This document shows, one piece after another, positions 1-5,871 of a DNA stretch of 7,236 bases. Under the pieces are notes generated by a model. The model did not search any database. It was given only the letters and a program-made list of their open reading frames with translations, and was not told the origin of the DNA. The position numbers were made by a program, and so were the translations under genes. Source of the stretch: Spartobacteria bacterium (GTDB lineage: Bacteria; Verrucomicrobiota; Verrucomicrobiia; Chthoniobacterales; Chthoniobacteraceae); NCBI GenBank assembly GCA_025350985.1, contig JANXWU010000084.1, positions 1 through 7,236 on the forward strand. The letters run 5' to 3'. Position 1 is the first letter of the stretch. Every line of letters begins with the position of its first letter.

Positions 1-2
1 AC

Positions 3-578
3 GGCGCGGGAAAATCGACCCTGCTGGAAAATCTGCGAGCGATCCTCGAACCGTTTTTTCGCAAGCAGCGCGTGTTTCATTTCCGGCCGATGCTGTTCCA
101 GCAAAAACGGGAAAGCGTGACCGATCCGCACGCACAGCCGCCGCGCGGCCCGATCGCGAGCGGGTTGAAAGTTTTCTATTACTTCGCCGACTGGCTGCTC
201 GGTTATCTCGCGCTGATCCTGCCGGCAAAAGCGCGCAGCACGCTCGTGATTTTCGACCGCAGCTTCGACGACTTGCTGATTGATCCCAAACGCTACCGGC
301 TCCGCGGCGCGGAAGCGCTCGTGCGGTTTTTGCGCCGGTTGCTGCCGCGTGCGGACTTGACGTTGATCCTCGACGCGCCGCCGGCTCTTATCCACGCGCG
401 CAAGCCCGAATTGCCGGTCGCGGAGATCGAGAGACAACGGTCGGCGCTGCGTTCGCTCGCGGCGGAAAACAGGCAATGCGTGCTCGTGTCTGCCGACGAA
501 TCACCGGAAAAAATCGCGCGCAGCGTGGCTCGCGAAGTCGTTGGATTTCTTGCCACGCGCGGCAATCGGAACGGCTGA
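3..578 (+). CDS. Thymidylate-kinase-like P-loop kinase (5' partial)
   Basis: The reading frame is open from the window edge to a TGA at 576-578, giving 191 visible residues. It begins inside a Walker A loop (GAGKST, nt 3-20), so only a short N-terminal part need be missing, although a further upstream domain cannot be excluded. A DR pair at visible residues 85-86, followed by DDLLIDPKRYR, resembles the nucleotide-kinase core of thymidylate-kinase-like proteins. LDAPP and ARKPELPVAEIERQR further on match the LID/arginine region of that group. Members of the group often lie in polysaccharide gene clusters rather than acting as the housekeeping dTMP kinase; their substrate there is not established, so no tmk symbol is given. 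The next gene starts 3 nt after this stop, which suggests translational coupling. The P-loop kinase fold is secure; the substrate is not. Confidence 0.85.
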   Translation, partial: GAGKSTLLENLRAILEPFFRKQRVFHFRPMLFQQKRESVTDPHAQPPRGPIASGLKVFYYFADWLLGYLALILPAKARSTLVIFDRSFDDLLIDPKRYRLRGAEALVRFLRRLLPRADLTLILDAPPALIHARKPELPVAEIERQRSALRSLAAENRQCVLVSADESPEKIARSVAREVVGFLATRGNRNG

Positions 579-581
579 CCA

Positions 582-1697
582 ATGGCCGCCGAGCGACAGA
601 TTGGGTGGCGTGATTTGTTCGAGACGGCAGGCGGCGATACGACGATTTGTTTCCGCGTATTTAAAAAATCCGGACAATCGTTTCTCGTGCTTCCGCGCGA
701 ACGGCGGCTGGCAGCCCGCGCGCTGTGTCTGTATCCGGCGCAGAGCCGCGCGGCGAGGTTTGCGAAATTCGCGTTGCGGACAGCGCTCGCGAGCGGCGTG
801 CCGATTCCAACCGAAGCAGCCGCTCTCAACATTTCGGCGCACGATCCGTTTGTGCGATTCCTTGGCGGCCTTGCGCACCGCGATTGGCCGCGCGTCGCCA
901 TCCTGGCGGGCAACCCGCATGCAGCAGGACGGAGATTTATCGTTCTCGTTTTCGGCGAAAAGGGCGAGCCGGTCGCGGTCGTGAAAGCCGGAGTCGGCGC
1001 TTCGGCGCGACAATTGATCGCGCGCGAAAAATCATTTCTCGAATCCGCACCTTCTTCCATATCCGGCATCTCTCGAGTCCGCGCCGCGTTTGAATCGGAC
1101 CGTCTCGACGCGATCGCGCTCGACTTCATTGACGGCGATTCTCCGCGCGATACCCACGGCTTCGCATCGCTGCTCGACGGATGGATTCATGACGACAGGC
1201 ATGTTTCGCTCGGAGCACTTTCCCTTTTCAAAACTCTGCCCGCCGAGATCGCGGCCACGCTCTCGACGCGCGTCGTGCGTCCCGTGATTTATCACGGTGA
1301 TTTCGCACCATGGAACGTGAAAGTTTCGCCCCGCGACAGGGCGTGGACGGCACTCGACTGGGAGCGTGGCGAACTGCTCGGCGTGCCGGGCTGGGACTGG
1401 TTTCATTTTGTGGTGCAGCCCGCGGCGCTCGTCGCGAAACAAAAGCCGCGCAATCTTTTGCGAACGACCGCTGCGATTTTCGCCAGTGCGTCGTTCAGAA
1501 CTTACGCGAAAAAAACTGGCATTGCCGGCTTCGAGCGTCCGCTTTTTGAGGCGTATCTCGTCCACTGCATCCAGACCATCCGGCAGACCGAAGGCCGCGA
1601 CGCGCTCGCCGAATTGCTCCGCGTTTTGCGCGCGAGTTCAACGGCCGGGCAGCTTGGCGGCGAACCATGCGGTGAGCACGAGCAGGTCGGATTTTGA
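582..1697 (+). CDS. Aminoglycoside-phosphotransferase-fold protein (APH/choline-kinase-like)
   Basis: This is a 371-residue protein. The catalytic-loop motif HGDFAPWN lies at residues 238-245 (Asp240 likely catalytic base, Asn245 metal ligand) and the Mg-binding DWE at 259-261, both typical of APH-family small-molecule kinases. An N-lobe strand VAVVKAG places a probable ATP-contacting Lys at 135, with a candidate partner Glu at 149 in REKSF. About 100 residues precede this lobe and match nothing I recognise. The ATG at 582 lies 3 nt after the upstream kinase stop, with only a weak purine stretch before it, consistent with coupled translation. The acceptor is unknown; given the glycan-gene neighbours, a sugar, lipid-head-group or carrier substrate is more plausible than antibiotic resistance, but this is inference. 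The last 20 or so residues (Gly/Glu-rich, ending EQVGF) are encoded opposite the methyltransferase C-terminus and look like read-through rather than conserved fold. Confidence 0.85.
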   Translation: MAAERQIGWRDLFETAGGDTTICFRVFKKSGQSFLVLPRERRLAARALCLYPAQSRAARFAKFALRTALASGVPIPTEAAALNISAHDPFVRFLGGLAHRDWPRVAILAGNPHAAGRRFIVLVFGEKGEPVAVVKAGVGASARQLIAREKSFLESAPSSISGISRVRAAFESDRLDAIALDFIDGDSPRDTHGFASLLDGWIHDDRHVSLGALSLFKTLPAEIAATLSTRVVRPVIYHGDFAPWNVKVSPRDRAWTALDWERGELLGVPGWDWFHFVVQPAALVAKQKPRNLLRTTAAIFASASFRTYAKKTGIAGFERPLFEAYLVHCIQTIRQTEGRDALAELLRVLRASSTAGQLGGEPCGEHEQVGF

Positions 1698-2606
1698 GTA
1701 ATGCTGAAACTCACTCGCGAGGCGGACTTTTTCCAAATCCGAAGCTGAGCCGGAGGCGGTGGTTTCTTTCACGATCTCGAAACCAGCCTCCACCAGCGCC
1801 GCGCGGTAATCCGACACGCGCAACCGCGTCTGCGGAATGAGCGGACTGTCGAGCCATCTCCAAACGCGGCTCGAAAATTTCAAGTGGTTAAAAGGCGTGA
1901 TCGACTTGTCAAAGTTCCAGTACTGATCGCGGAGATTGATGAAATGACTCATCGCCGCGCTCGGCGATGCGAGCCGGAAGAACTCGGCGAAAATATCCGC
2001 CATCATCGCGCGCGGAACGTATTCGAGCACCGACGTGGAAAAGAAAAAATCGATCGACCGCGCGGGAAGGCCGGTGTGCCGGGCATCGCGGTTGATCGCG
2101 TGGATTCCCAGACGTTCCAGCACTTCGCGCGGCGTCTCGGTTTTCACGCGTGCGAGAGCGTCCCGCAAGGCTGGGAACCGTTCCGCCCGGACAGCAGGAA
2201 GAATTTTTTTCAAATCGCCGCGGTCCGCGTATTCGCAGAAAAACTGGAGCATCCGCTCGAGACGCTCCGGTTTCAGCAGCGGCGCGATGTCGAACGTCCA
2301 AAGCTCCGACGCGCCGCACAAAAACAATCCGACGGGCACGATCGGATACCAGCCCGTGCCGAGTTCCACCGCCGTGAATGCACCGGGATGCGACGGACGC
2401 GCAGCGAGAAAATTTTCCCAATGCATCTGGCAACGCTCGATCACGGATTCAAACAACCCCGCCGACAGTCCGAGCGATTTCGTCACCCGTTCCTGGAACA
2501 GCTCGTTCCAATGCTGGCTGCCGGGCAACAGGGAGACGAAGCGTTGGACGGCGGACTTTAGCAACCAGCGAGGCACGCGCGGATGATGCCAATAGCGCCC
2601 CGACAA
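1638..2606 (-). CDS. Class I SAM-dependent methyltransferase
   Basis: The protein has 322 residues. Motif I reads AVELGTGWYP at residues 79-88 (glycine-rich SAM loop), with the acidic ribose-binding residue in LWTFDIAP (Asp106). A motif IV-like stretch, SIDFFFSTSVLEYVP, spans 184-198 and is followed by HFINLRDQYW at 221-230. This order is typical of class I methyltransferases found with glycosyltransferases in surface-polysaccharide regions; the acceptor is unknown. The chosen start is TTG at 2604-2606; an in-frame stop lies 5 codons upstream, so the start cannot move far outward. No clear ribosome-binding site precedes it, and an in-frame GTG at residue 11 (VPRWLLKS) is an alternative. The gene is divergent from the glycosyltransferase at 2669 (62 bp apart), and its 3' end overlaps the convergent phosphotransferase-like gene by 60 bp. 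The C-terminal strand KSDLLVLTAWFA looks native, so the overlap appears genuine. Confidence 0.85.
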   Translation of the reverse strand: MSGRYWHHPRVPRWLLKSAVQRFVSLLPGSQHWNELFQERVTKSLGLSAGLFESVIERCQMHWENFLAARPSHPGAFTAVELGTGWYPIVPVGLFLCGASELWTFDIAPLLKPERLERMLQFFCEYADRGDLKKILPAVRAERFPALRDALARVKTETPREVLERLGIHAINRDARHTGLPARSIDFFFSTSVLEYVPRAMMADIFAEFFRLASPSAAMSHFINLRDQYWNFDKSITPFNHLKFSSRVWRWLDSPLIPQTRLRVSDYRAALVEAGFEIVKETTASGSASDLEKVRLASEFQHYSKSDLLVLTAWFAAKLPGR

Positions 2607-2668
2607 GTGAAGCAGAAGTCAGGCGCGGACTTGCATTCGAGACGGGAATCAGCATCGTCGCACCGACG
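2607..2668. promoter_or_regulatory. Divergent intergenic spacer
   Basis: These 62 bp separate the starts of the methyltransferase (-) and the glycosyltransferase fusion (+). If both starts are right, promoters for both directions must lie here or reach into the coding ends. I see no convincing -35/-10 pair, operator palindrome or strong ribosome-binding site; the purine run GAGACGGGA at 2639-2647 is too far from the ATG to be a good one. The call rests on position only. Confidence 0.3.
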
Positions 2669-4519
2669 ATGTCGCCGCGCCTCAAAGTGCTCATCTCCGC
2701 CTACGCGTGCGAGCCGAACAAAGGCTCCGAGCCGGAAGTCGGCTGGCAATGGGCGTTGCAGATGGCGCGCTTCCACGACGTGACCGTGCTCACGCGCACC
2801 AACAATCGCGCGGTCATCGAGGCCGGTTTGCGCGCTTTGCCCCCCGGCCAGCCCGTGCCGAGTTTCGAGTATCACGACGAAGCCACCAGGGCGTTGCGTT
2901 GGAAAAAAAAGCTCGGCGCGACCACCGCCTATTACATTCTTTGGCAAAAAAGCGCGCACGCCGTCGTGGCGGATCTGGTGAGAAGTCGGCGCCCTGACCT
3001 GTTGCATCATGTGACCTTCGCCGGCTACCGTTATTGCACTGCGATTTGGGGCCACGGCGTCCCGTGCATCTGGGGGCCGATCGGCGGGATGGAGTCGATC
3101 CCGTGGCGGCTGTTGCCGTGGCGCTACCCGCGCGCGTGGCTCATCGAGGCGATCCGCAATGCCAACAACATCGTGCAGGCCACGCCGTTCCATATCCTGC
3201 CCGCGCGCGCGAATCTTTCCACGGCCATCCTCGTCTCCACCCCGGAGACCCAGCGCGCTTTCACCGCGCTCGACGTGGAGACGGAGTTGATGCCGACTAT
3301 CGGCCTGCATTGCGATGAAATCCCGGTGGCGCCGAGACCCGTGCCGCGCGGCCCGCTGCGCCTGCTTTTCGTGGGCCAGATCATCCTGCTCAAAGGCGTC
3401 GATCTCCTGCTCCACGCCCTCCAGCAATCCGGCTCCAACGCCCAGCTCACGCTCATCGGCGACGGTACTTTTTTGGCTTCGGCCAAAGTGCTCGCAGCCC
3501 GTCTTGGGCTTGGGACGCAGGTCCATTTCGCCGGACGGTTGCCGCGGGAAAAAACCCTGCATGAATACCGCGGGCACGACGTTTTCATTTTTCCAAGCCT
3601 GCACGATTCCGGCGGCTTTGCCGTGCTCGAGGCGATGGCGAATGAACTGCCGGTGATCTGCCTCGACTGCGGGGGACCGGCCATGTCGGTCAACGGCTCT
3701 TGCGGCTTTCGCGTCCCACTGCGCACCCGGGGCCAAGTGATTTCCGACTTGGCCGTGGCAATTTCTTTTTACGACGGGCATCGCGAGGAAGTGCTCGCGC
3801 ACGGCGCGGCGGCGCGGACGCGCGTTCGGGAAAATTACGACTGGGATCGCAAGGGCGAGGCCATGAATGCGGTGTACCAGCGCGCCATGGAACCTCGCGT
3901 TTCGCGCCGTCGCGCGCTGCATTTTCGCGGCGTGGGCTTGAGTCTGATCGTCCTCTTTCTCATCGGCGCGCTGGGATTTCTCACGTTGCGCGAGTTGAAA
4001 AAGAGCGCCTTTCAAATCGTGAACGACACCTTGCCGGGTCTCTCCGCCGCCGGGTCGGCGAATTCCACTCTCGACCAGGGGTTCAACCGCACGCTGCTTT
4101 TCATCCTGTCCGAAGACCCAGAGGAACGCCGTCGCTACCGTGATGAAATCAGAGATTTCGCGCAGGAGACCACCAATTATCTCCAGAGTTATCAGCAGTC
4201 CATTTACGAACCGGACGATCGCCAGAATTTCGGCCGCTGGATCGACCGGCGACGGACTTACAATGCCATCCGGGAAAAACTTTTTGTCCTGATCGAAGCC
4301 AACCAGCGCGAGGAAGCGCTGCACCTTTACCGGAAGACACTGCTGCCCGCCTTCGCCGAGTACAAGTCCGCCGGCGAAGCGATCCTGAAATACAACATCG
4401 AGCAAGGCGAGACTCGCGGCCGAAAAATCATCCGCCTTTCCATCCTCACCCAAGTCGTCGTGGCGATGCTGGCCGTGGTGCTTTTCGTCGCGGGATTCGT
4501 GATCGGCTTTTTCAAATAA
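2669..4519 (+). CDS. GT4 glycosyltransferase fused to TM-4HB(MCP-like sensor)-TM
   Basis: From the ATG at 2669 the protein has 616 residues. The frame is open upstream to 2378, but that part lies opposite the methyltransferase and has no support; no ATG, GTG or TTG occurs in frame between 2606 and 2669. Residues 1 to about 405 form a complete GT-B glycosyltransferase: N-terminal ISAYACEPNKGSEPEVGW (9-26), a hinge into LRLLFVGQIILLKGVDLL (230-247), and the C-terminal nucleotide-sugar site PSLHDSGGFAVLEAMA (309-324), in which Asp313...Glu321 takes the place of the usual E-x7-E pair. After a basic stretch (VSRRRALHFR), a hydrophobic helix (421-440) leads to about 145 helical residues resembling the four-helix-bundle ligand-binding domain of chemoreceptors (NDTLPGLSAAGSANSTL; REEALHLYRKTLLPAF), then a second hydrophobic helix (589-614) and the end. 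There is no HAMP or signalling domain. Predicted topology is cytoplasmic enzyme and periplasmic bundle. The acceptor sugar is unknown. Confidence 0.85.
   Translation: MSPRLKVLISAYACEPNKGSEPEVGWQWALQMARFHDVTVLTRTNNRAVIEAGLRALPPGQPVPSFEYHDEATRALRWKKKLGATTAYYILWQKSAHAVVADLVRSRRPDLLHHVTFAGYRYCTAIWGHGVPCIWGPIGGMESIPWRLLPWRYPRAWLIEAIRNANNIVQATPFHILPARANLSTAILVSTPETQRAFTALDVETELMPTIGLHCDEIPVAPRPVPRGPLRLLFVGQIILLKGVDLLLHALQQSGSNAQLTLIGDGTFLASAKVLAARLGLGTQVHFAGRLPREKTLHEYRGHDVFIFPSLHDSGGFAVLEAMANELPVICLDCGGPAMSVNGSCGFRVPLRTRGQVISDLAVAISFYDGHREEVLAHGAAARTRVRENYDWDRKGEAMNAVYQRAMEPRVSRRRALHFRGVGLSLIVLFLIGALGFLTLRELKKSAFQIVNDTLPGLSAAGSANSTLDQGFNRTLLFILSEDPEERRRYRDEIRDFAQETTNYLQSYQQSIYEPDDRQNFGRWIDRRRTYNAIREKLFVLIEANQREEALHLYRKTLLPAFAEYKSAGEAILKYNIEQGETRGRKIIRLSILTQVVVAMLAVVLFVAGFVIGFFK
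3929..4516 (+). other. Encoded TM-4HB_MCP-TM module of the fusion
   Basis: This domain-level entry covers the C-terminal third of the preceding gene: TM1 at about nt 3929-3988, a predicted periplasmic four-helix bundle at about 3989-4426, and TM2 at about 4433-4510. The bundle resembles the 4HB_MCP_1 sensor family in its flanking helices, its length of about 145 residues, and the paired signatures after TM1 (NDTLPGL) and before TM2 (REEALHLYRKTLLPAF). An in-frame ATG at 3887 (MEPRVSRRR) lies just before TM1 and could start a free-standing 210-residue membrane protein; another ATG at 3863 is preceded by a weak purine run (AAGGG, spacing 7). Whether the module is made as a fusion, alone, or both cannot be told from sequence. 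Confidence 0.75.
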
Positions 4520-5807
4520 GCTCCCGGAGCGCCGACTCGAGAGAGGCCAGGCAACGGCGCTCGGTGAATTGCGAGAGGAAGCGCGCACGCAACGCCGCCG
4601 CGCCGTCGCGCTTGAAGAGCGATTGAAACGCCGCCGCAATCTGCTGGGGCGCGCGCGGCGGCACGAAGCCGGGATATTCCGGCGGCAATATTTCGGGAAT
4701 CGCACGCCAGGAAGTCGTCACGATTGCCAGCCCACACGCCATCGCTTCGAGCAGGCTCACTGGCTGGCCTTCCGCCGCGTAGTAGGTCGGGAAGCAAAAA
4801 CAATCCGACTCGCAAAACAGCTTCCACTTCGTTTCTCCCGAAACAAAACCAACGTACGAAATTGCGTCCGCGCCGAGATCGGGCTGCTCGATTCGCCGTT
4901 GAAATTCCGCCTCTTCATCGGCATGCATAAACGCGCCCGCGACGGTGAGATGCACGCGGAGCCGTGATGACGAGTCGCGCAGAGATTTGTTCGCGAGCGC
5001 GACACTTTCGAGCGCGTCGAAGAGGCCTTTGTCCCGCGTGCAATGCGCGACGAAGAGCACTTTGAAAAGCTGCGGATCGCCGCCAGCCCGCCTGGCATCA
5101 GCCTTTGCGGGCGACCCACCCTCCAGCAGCGCGCGCCTCGCCTCCAGCCGTGCGCGGCGGCGCGGCAGCACGTTTTCGTCAAAATCGGGGCATGGGTCGG
5201 GGATGCCATTGGGCACGATTTCGACCTGCCAGCTTTGAAACCAGAGTGCGTCGCGCATGCTCGAAATCGCCAGCGCCACGCTCAACGCCGGGCCGTCCAT
5301 CAGCGTGCGCGTGATCCAGCGCTCGATCGGCCAACCCTCGGCGCACAGCCAGTCGCCGAGTCCCGTCGCGTGCCAGTGGAAGATGGTCTTTTTAAAAAAT
5401 GGGCGGCACAACAGCATCACGGCCCAGTCCCGATACAGCGCGAGACGCTTGCCCGGCGCGGGCACGTAATAGAAATAATTCGCCCCGTGGCGGAACCGGC
5501 ACCACAGCGCCTCCGCGCAGTAGCGCAACAGCAGGCCCGCCTTCGACCAGCGCATCTCGCCGATCTCATCCATCGCATCGGAGAAACGGCTGTTGACGTG
5601 AAAGCACTCGATGGGAAATTTTGAATTTTGAATTTTGAATTTTGAATGGTCGGGCGCGGTGGTCTGGAATTCATCATTCAACATTTCGCATTCAGCACTC
5701 CGCGGCTCGCGGCGGCAGTCGCCGCCGAAACCATCGAGCATCAATTTCACCATGTAGCTCTGCCCGTGATGCGGCGGTGGCGTGTGGGCGAAGACGAGCA
5801 GCTTCAT
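4512..5807 (-). CDS. GT4-family glycosyltransferase with repeat-derived insertion
   Basis: The protein has 431 residues from an ATG at 5805-5807. An N-terminal glycine-type loop, FAHTPPPHHGQSYMVKLML (6-24), begins the first Rossmann half. VEIVPNGIPDP (195-205) marks the interdomain link, FKVLFVAHCTRDKGLFDAL (248-266) starts the second half, and AAEGQPVSLLEAMACG (344-359) carries the E-x7-E nucleotide-sugar signature (Glu346, Glu354). Donor and acceptor are unknown. Residues of about 31-65 are foreign in character (SAECEMLNDEF... SKFKIQNSKF) and are encoded by a heptamer-repeat element; the flanks GFGGD and IECFHVNSRFSD look like the native join. A second low-complexity insert, EGGSPAKADARRAGGD (229-244), precedes the second domain. 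Both keep the frame. The gene lies 64 bp downstream of pyruvate kinase on the same strand and ends tail-to-tail with the GT fusion (8-bp overlap). No clear ribosome-binding site precedes the ATG. Confidence 0.87.
   Translation of the reverse strand: MKLLVFAHTPPPHHGQSYMVKLMLDGFGGDCRREPRSAECEMLNDEFQTTAPDHSKFKIQNSKFPIECFHVNSRFSDAMDEIGEMRWSKAGLLLRYCAEALWCRFRHGANYFYYVPAPGKRLALYRDWAVMLLCRPFFKKTIFHWHATGLGDWLCAEGWPIERWITRTLMDGPALSVALAISSMRDALWFQSWQVEIVPNGIPDPCPDFDENVLPRRRARLEARRALLEGGSPAKADARRAGGDPQLFKVLFVAHCTRDKGLFDALESVALANKSLRDSSSRLRVHLTVAGAFMHADEEAEFQRRIEQPDLGADAISYVGFVSGETKWKLFCESDCFCFPTYYAAEGQPVSLLEAMACGLAIVTTSWRAIPEILPPEYPGFVPPRAPQQIAAAFQSLFKRDGAAALRARFLSQFTERRCLASLESALRELI
5086..5112. repeat. 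Small hairpin within candidate insert in the GT gene
   Basis: GCCCGC (5086-5091) and GCGGGC (5107-5112) form a perfect 6-bp stem with a 15-nt loop. It lies inside the stretch encoding GGSPAKADARRAGGDP, which looks like linker material inserted at the domain boundary. It may be a remnant of a REP-like palindromic element. At this GC content a 6-bp stem is only weak evidence. Confidence 0.35.
5617..5647. repeat. Perfect 7-bp tandem repeat (TTTGAAT), about 4.4 copies
   Basis: Every base matches the base 7 positions on throughout 5617-5647; four full TTTGAAT units occupy 5620-5647 (ATTCAAA on the minus strand). The tract lies inside the minus-strand GT gene and encodes SKFKIQNSKF at residues 55-64. 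Three units make 21 bp, hence the 7-residue peptide period. It is AT-rich within a GC-rich gene. Loss or gain of one unit would shift the frame. Confidence 0.92.
5669..5703. repeat. Degenerate 7-bp repeat (ATTCANC), 5 copies, inverted relative to the first tract
   Basis: Five consecutive heptamers read ATTCATC, ATTCAAC, ATTTCGC, ATTCAGC and ACTCCGC. They share the ATTCA core of the neighbouring tract but lie on the opposite strand, so the two tracts form an imperfect inverted repeat around a 21-bp GC-rich spacer (5648-5668). Within the GT gene this tract encodes roughly residues 35-47 (PRSAECEMLNDEF). The last unit is the most diverged. Confidence 0.8.
5710..5727. repeat. 7-bp-stem hairpin at the edge of the repeat element
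   Basis: CGGCGGC (5710-5716), loop AGTC (5717-5720) and GCCGCCG (5721-5727) form a perfect stem with a tetraloop. It lies at the junction between the native GT N-terminus (GFGGD) and the heptamer-derived insert. It may be the terminal part of the inserted element, or simply chance in GGC-rich coding sequence. Confidence 0.45.
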
Positions 5808-5871
5808 GCGAGGCGCGAAGTTTCCACCGCCGCAGCCAGCCGCGAAAGAAAAATGTCGGCGGGTGGCGCGC

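Noticed and set aside
293..1129. Minus-strand open frame of 278 codons
   Set aside because: It is antisense to both the kinase and the phosphotransferase-like gene; the Arg/Ser/Ala-rich product has no motifs.
2378..2668. N-terminal extension of the GT fusion (97 extra codons)
   Set aside because: It lies opposite the methyltransferase coding sequence, has low-complexity composition, and the GT fold starts cleanly at the ATG at 2669.
4520..4530. Short palindrome GCTCCCGGAGC after the GT fusion stop as a terminator
   Set aside because: The stem is 4-5 bp with almost no loop and no T-run follows; it also lies within the coding sequence of the opposing gene.
2558..4705. Minus-strand open frame of 715 codons
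   Set aside because: It is antisense to the GT fusion; the His/Arg/Gly-rich sequence has no recognisable domain and is explained by third-position GC bias.
5617..5703. CRISPR-like array
   Set aside because: The unit is 7 bp and contiguous without spacers; it is a simple tandem/inverted repeat, not repeat-spacer architecture.
5808..5871. Promoter or terminator between pyruvate kinase and the downstream GT gene
   Set aside because: No stem-loop with a T-run and no convincing -35/-10 pair could be found in these 64 bp.
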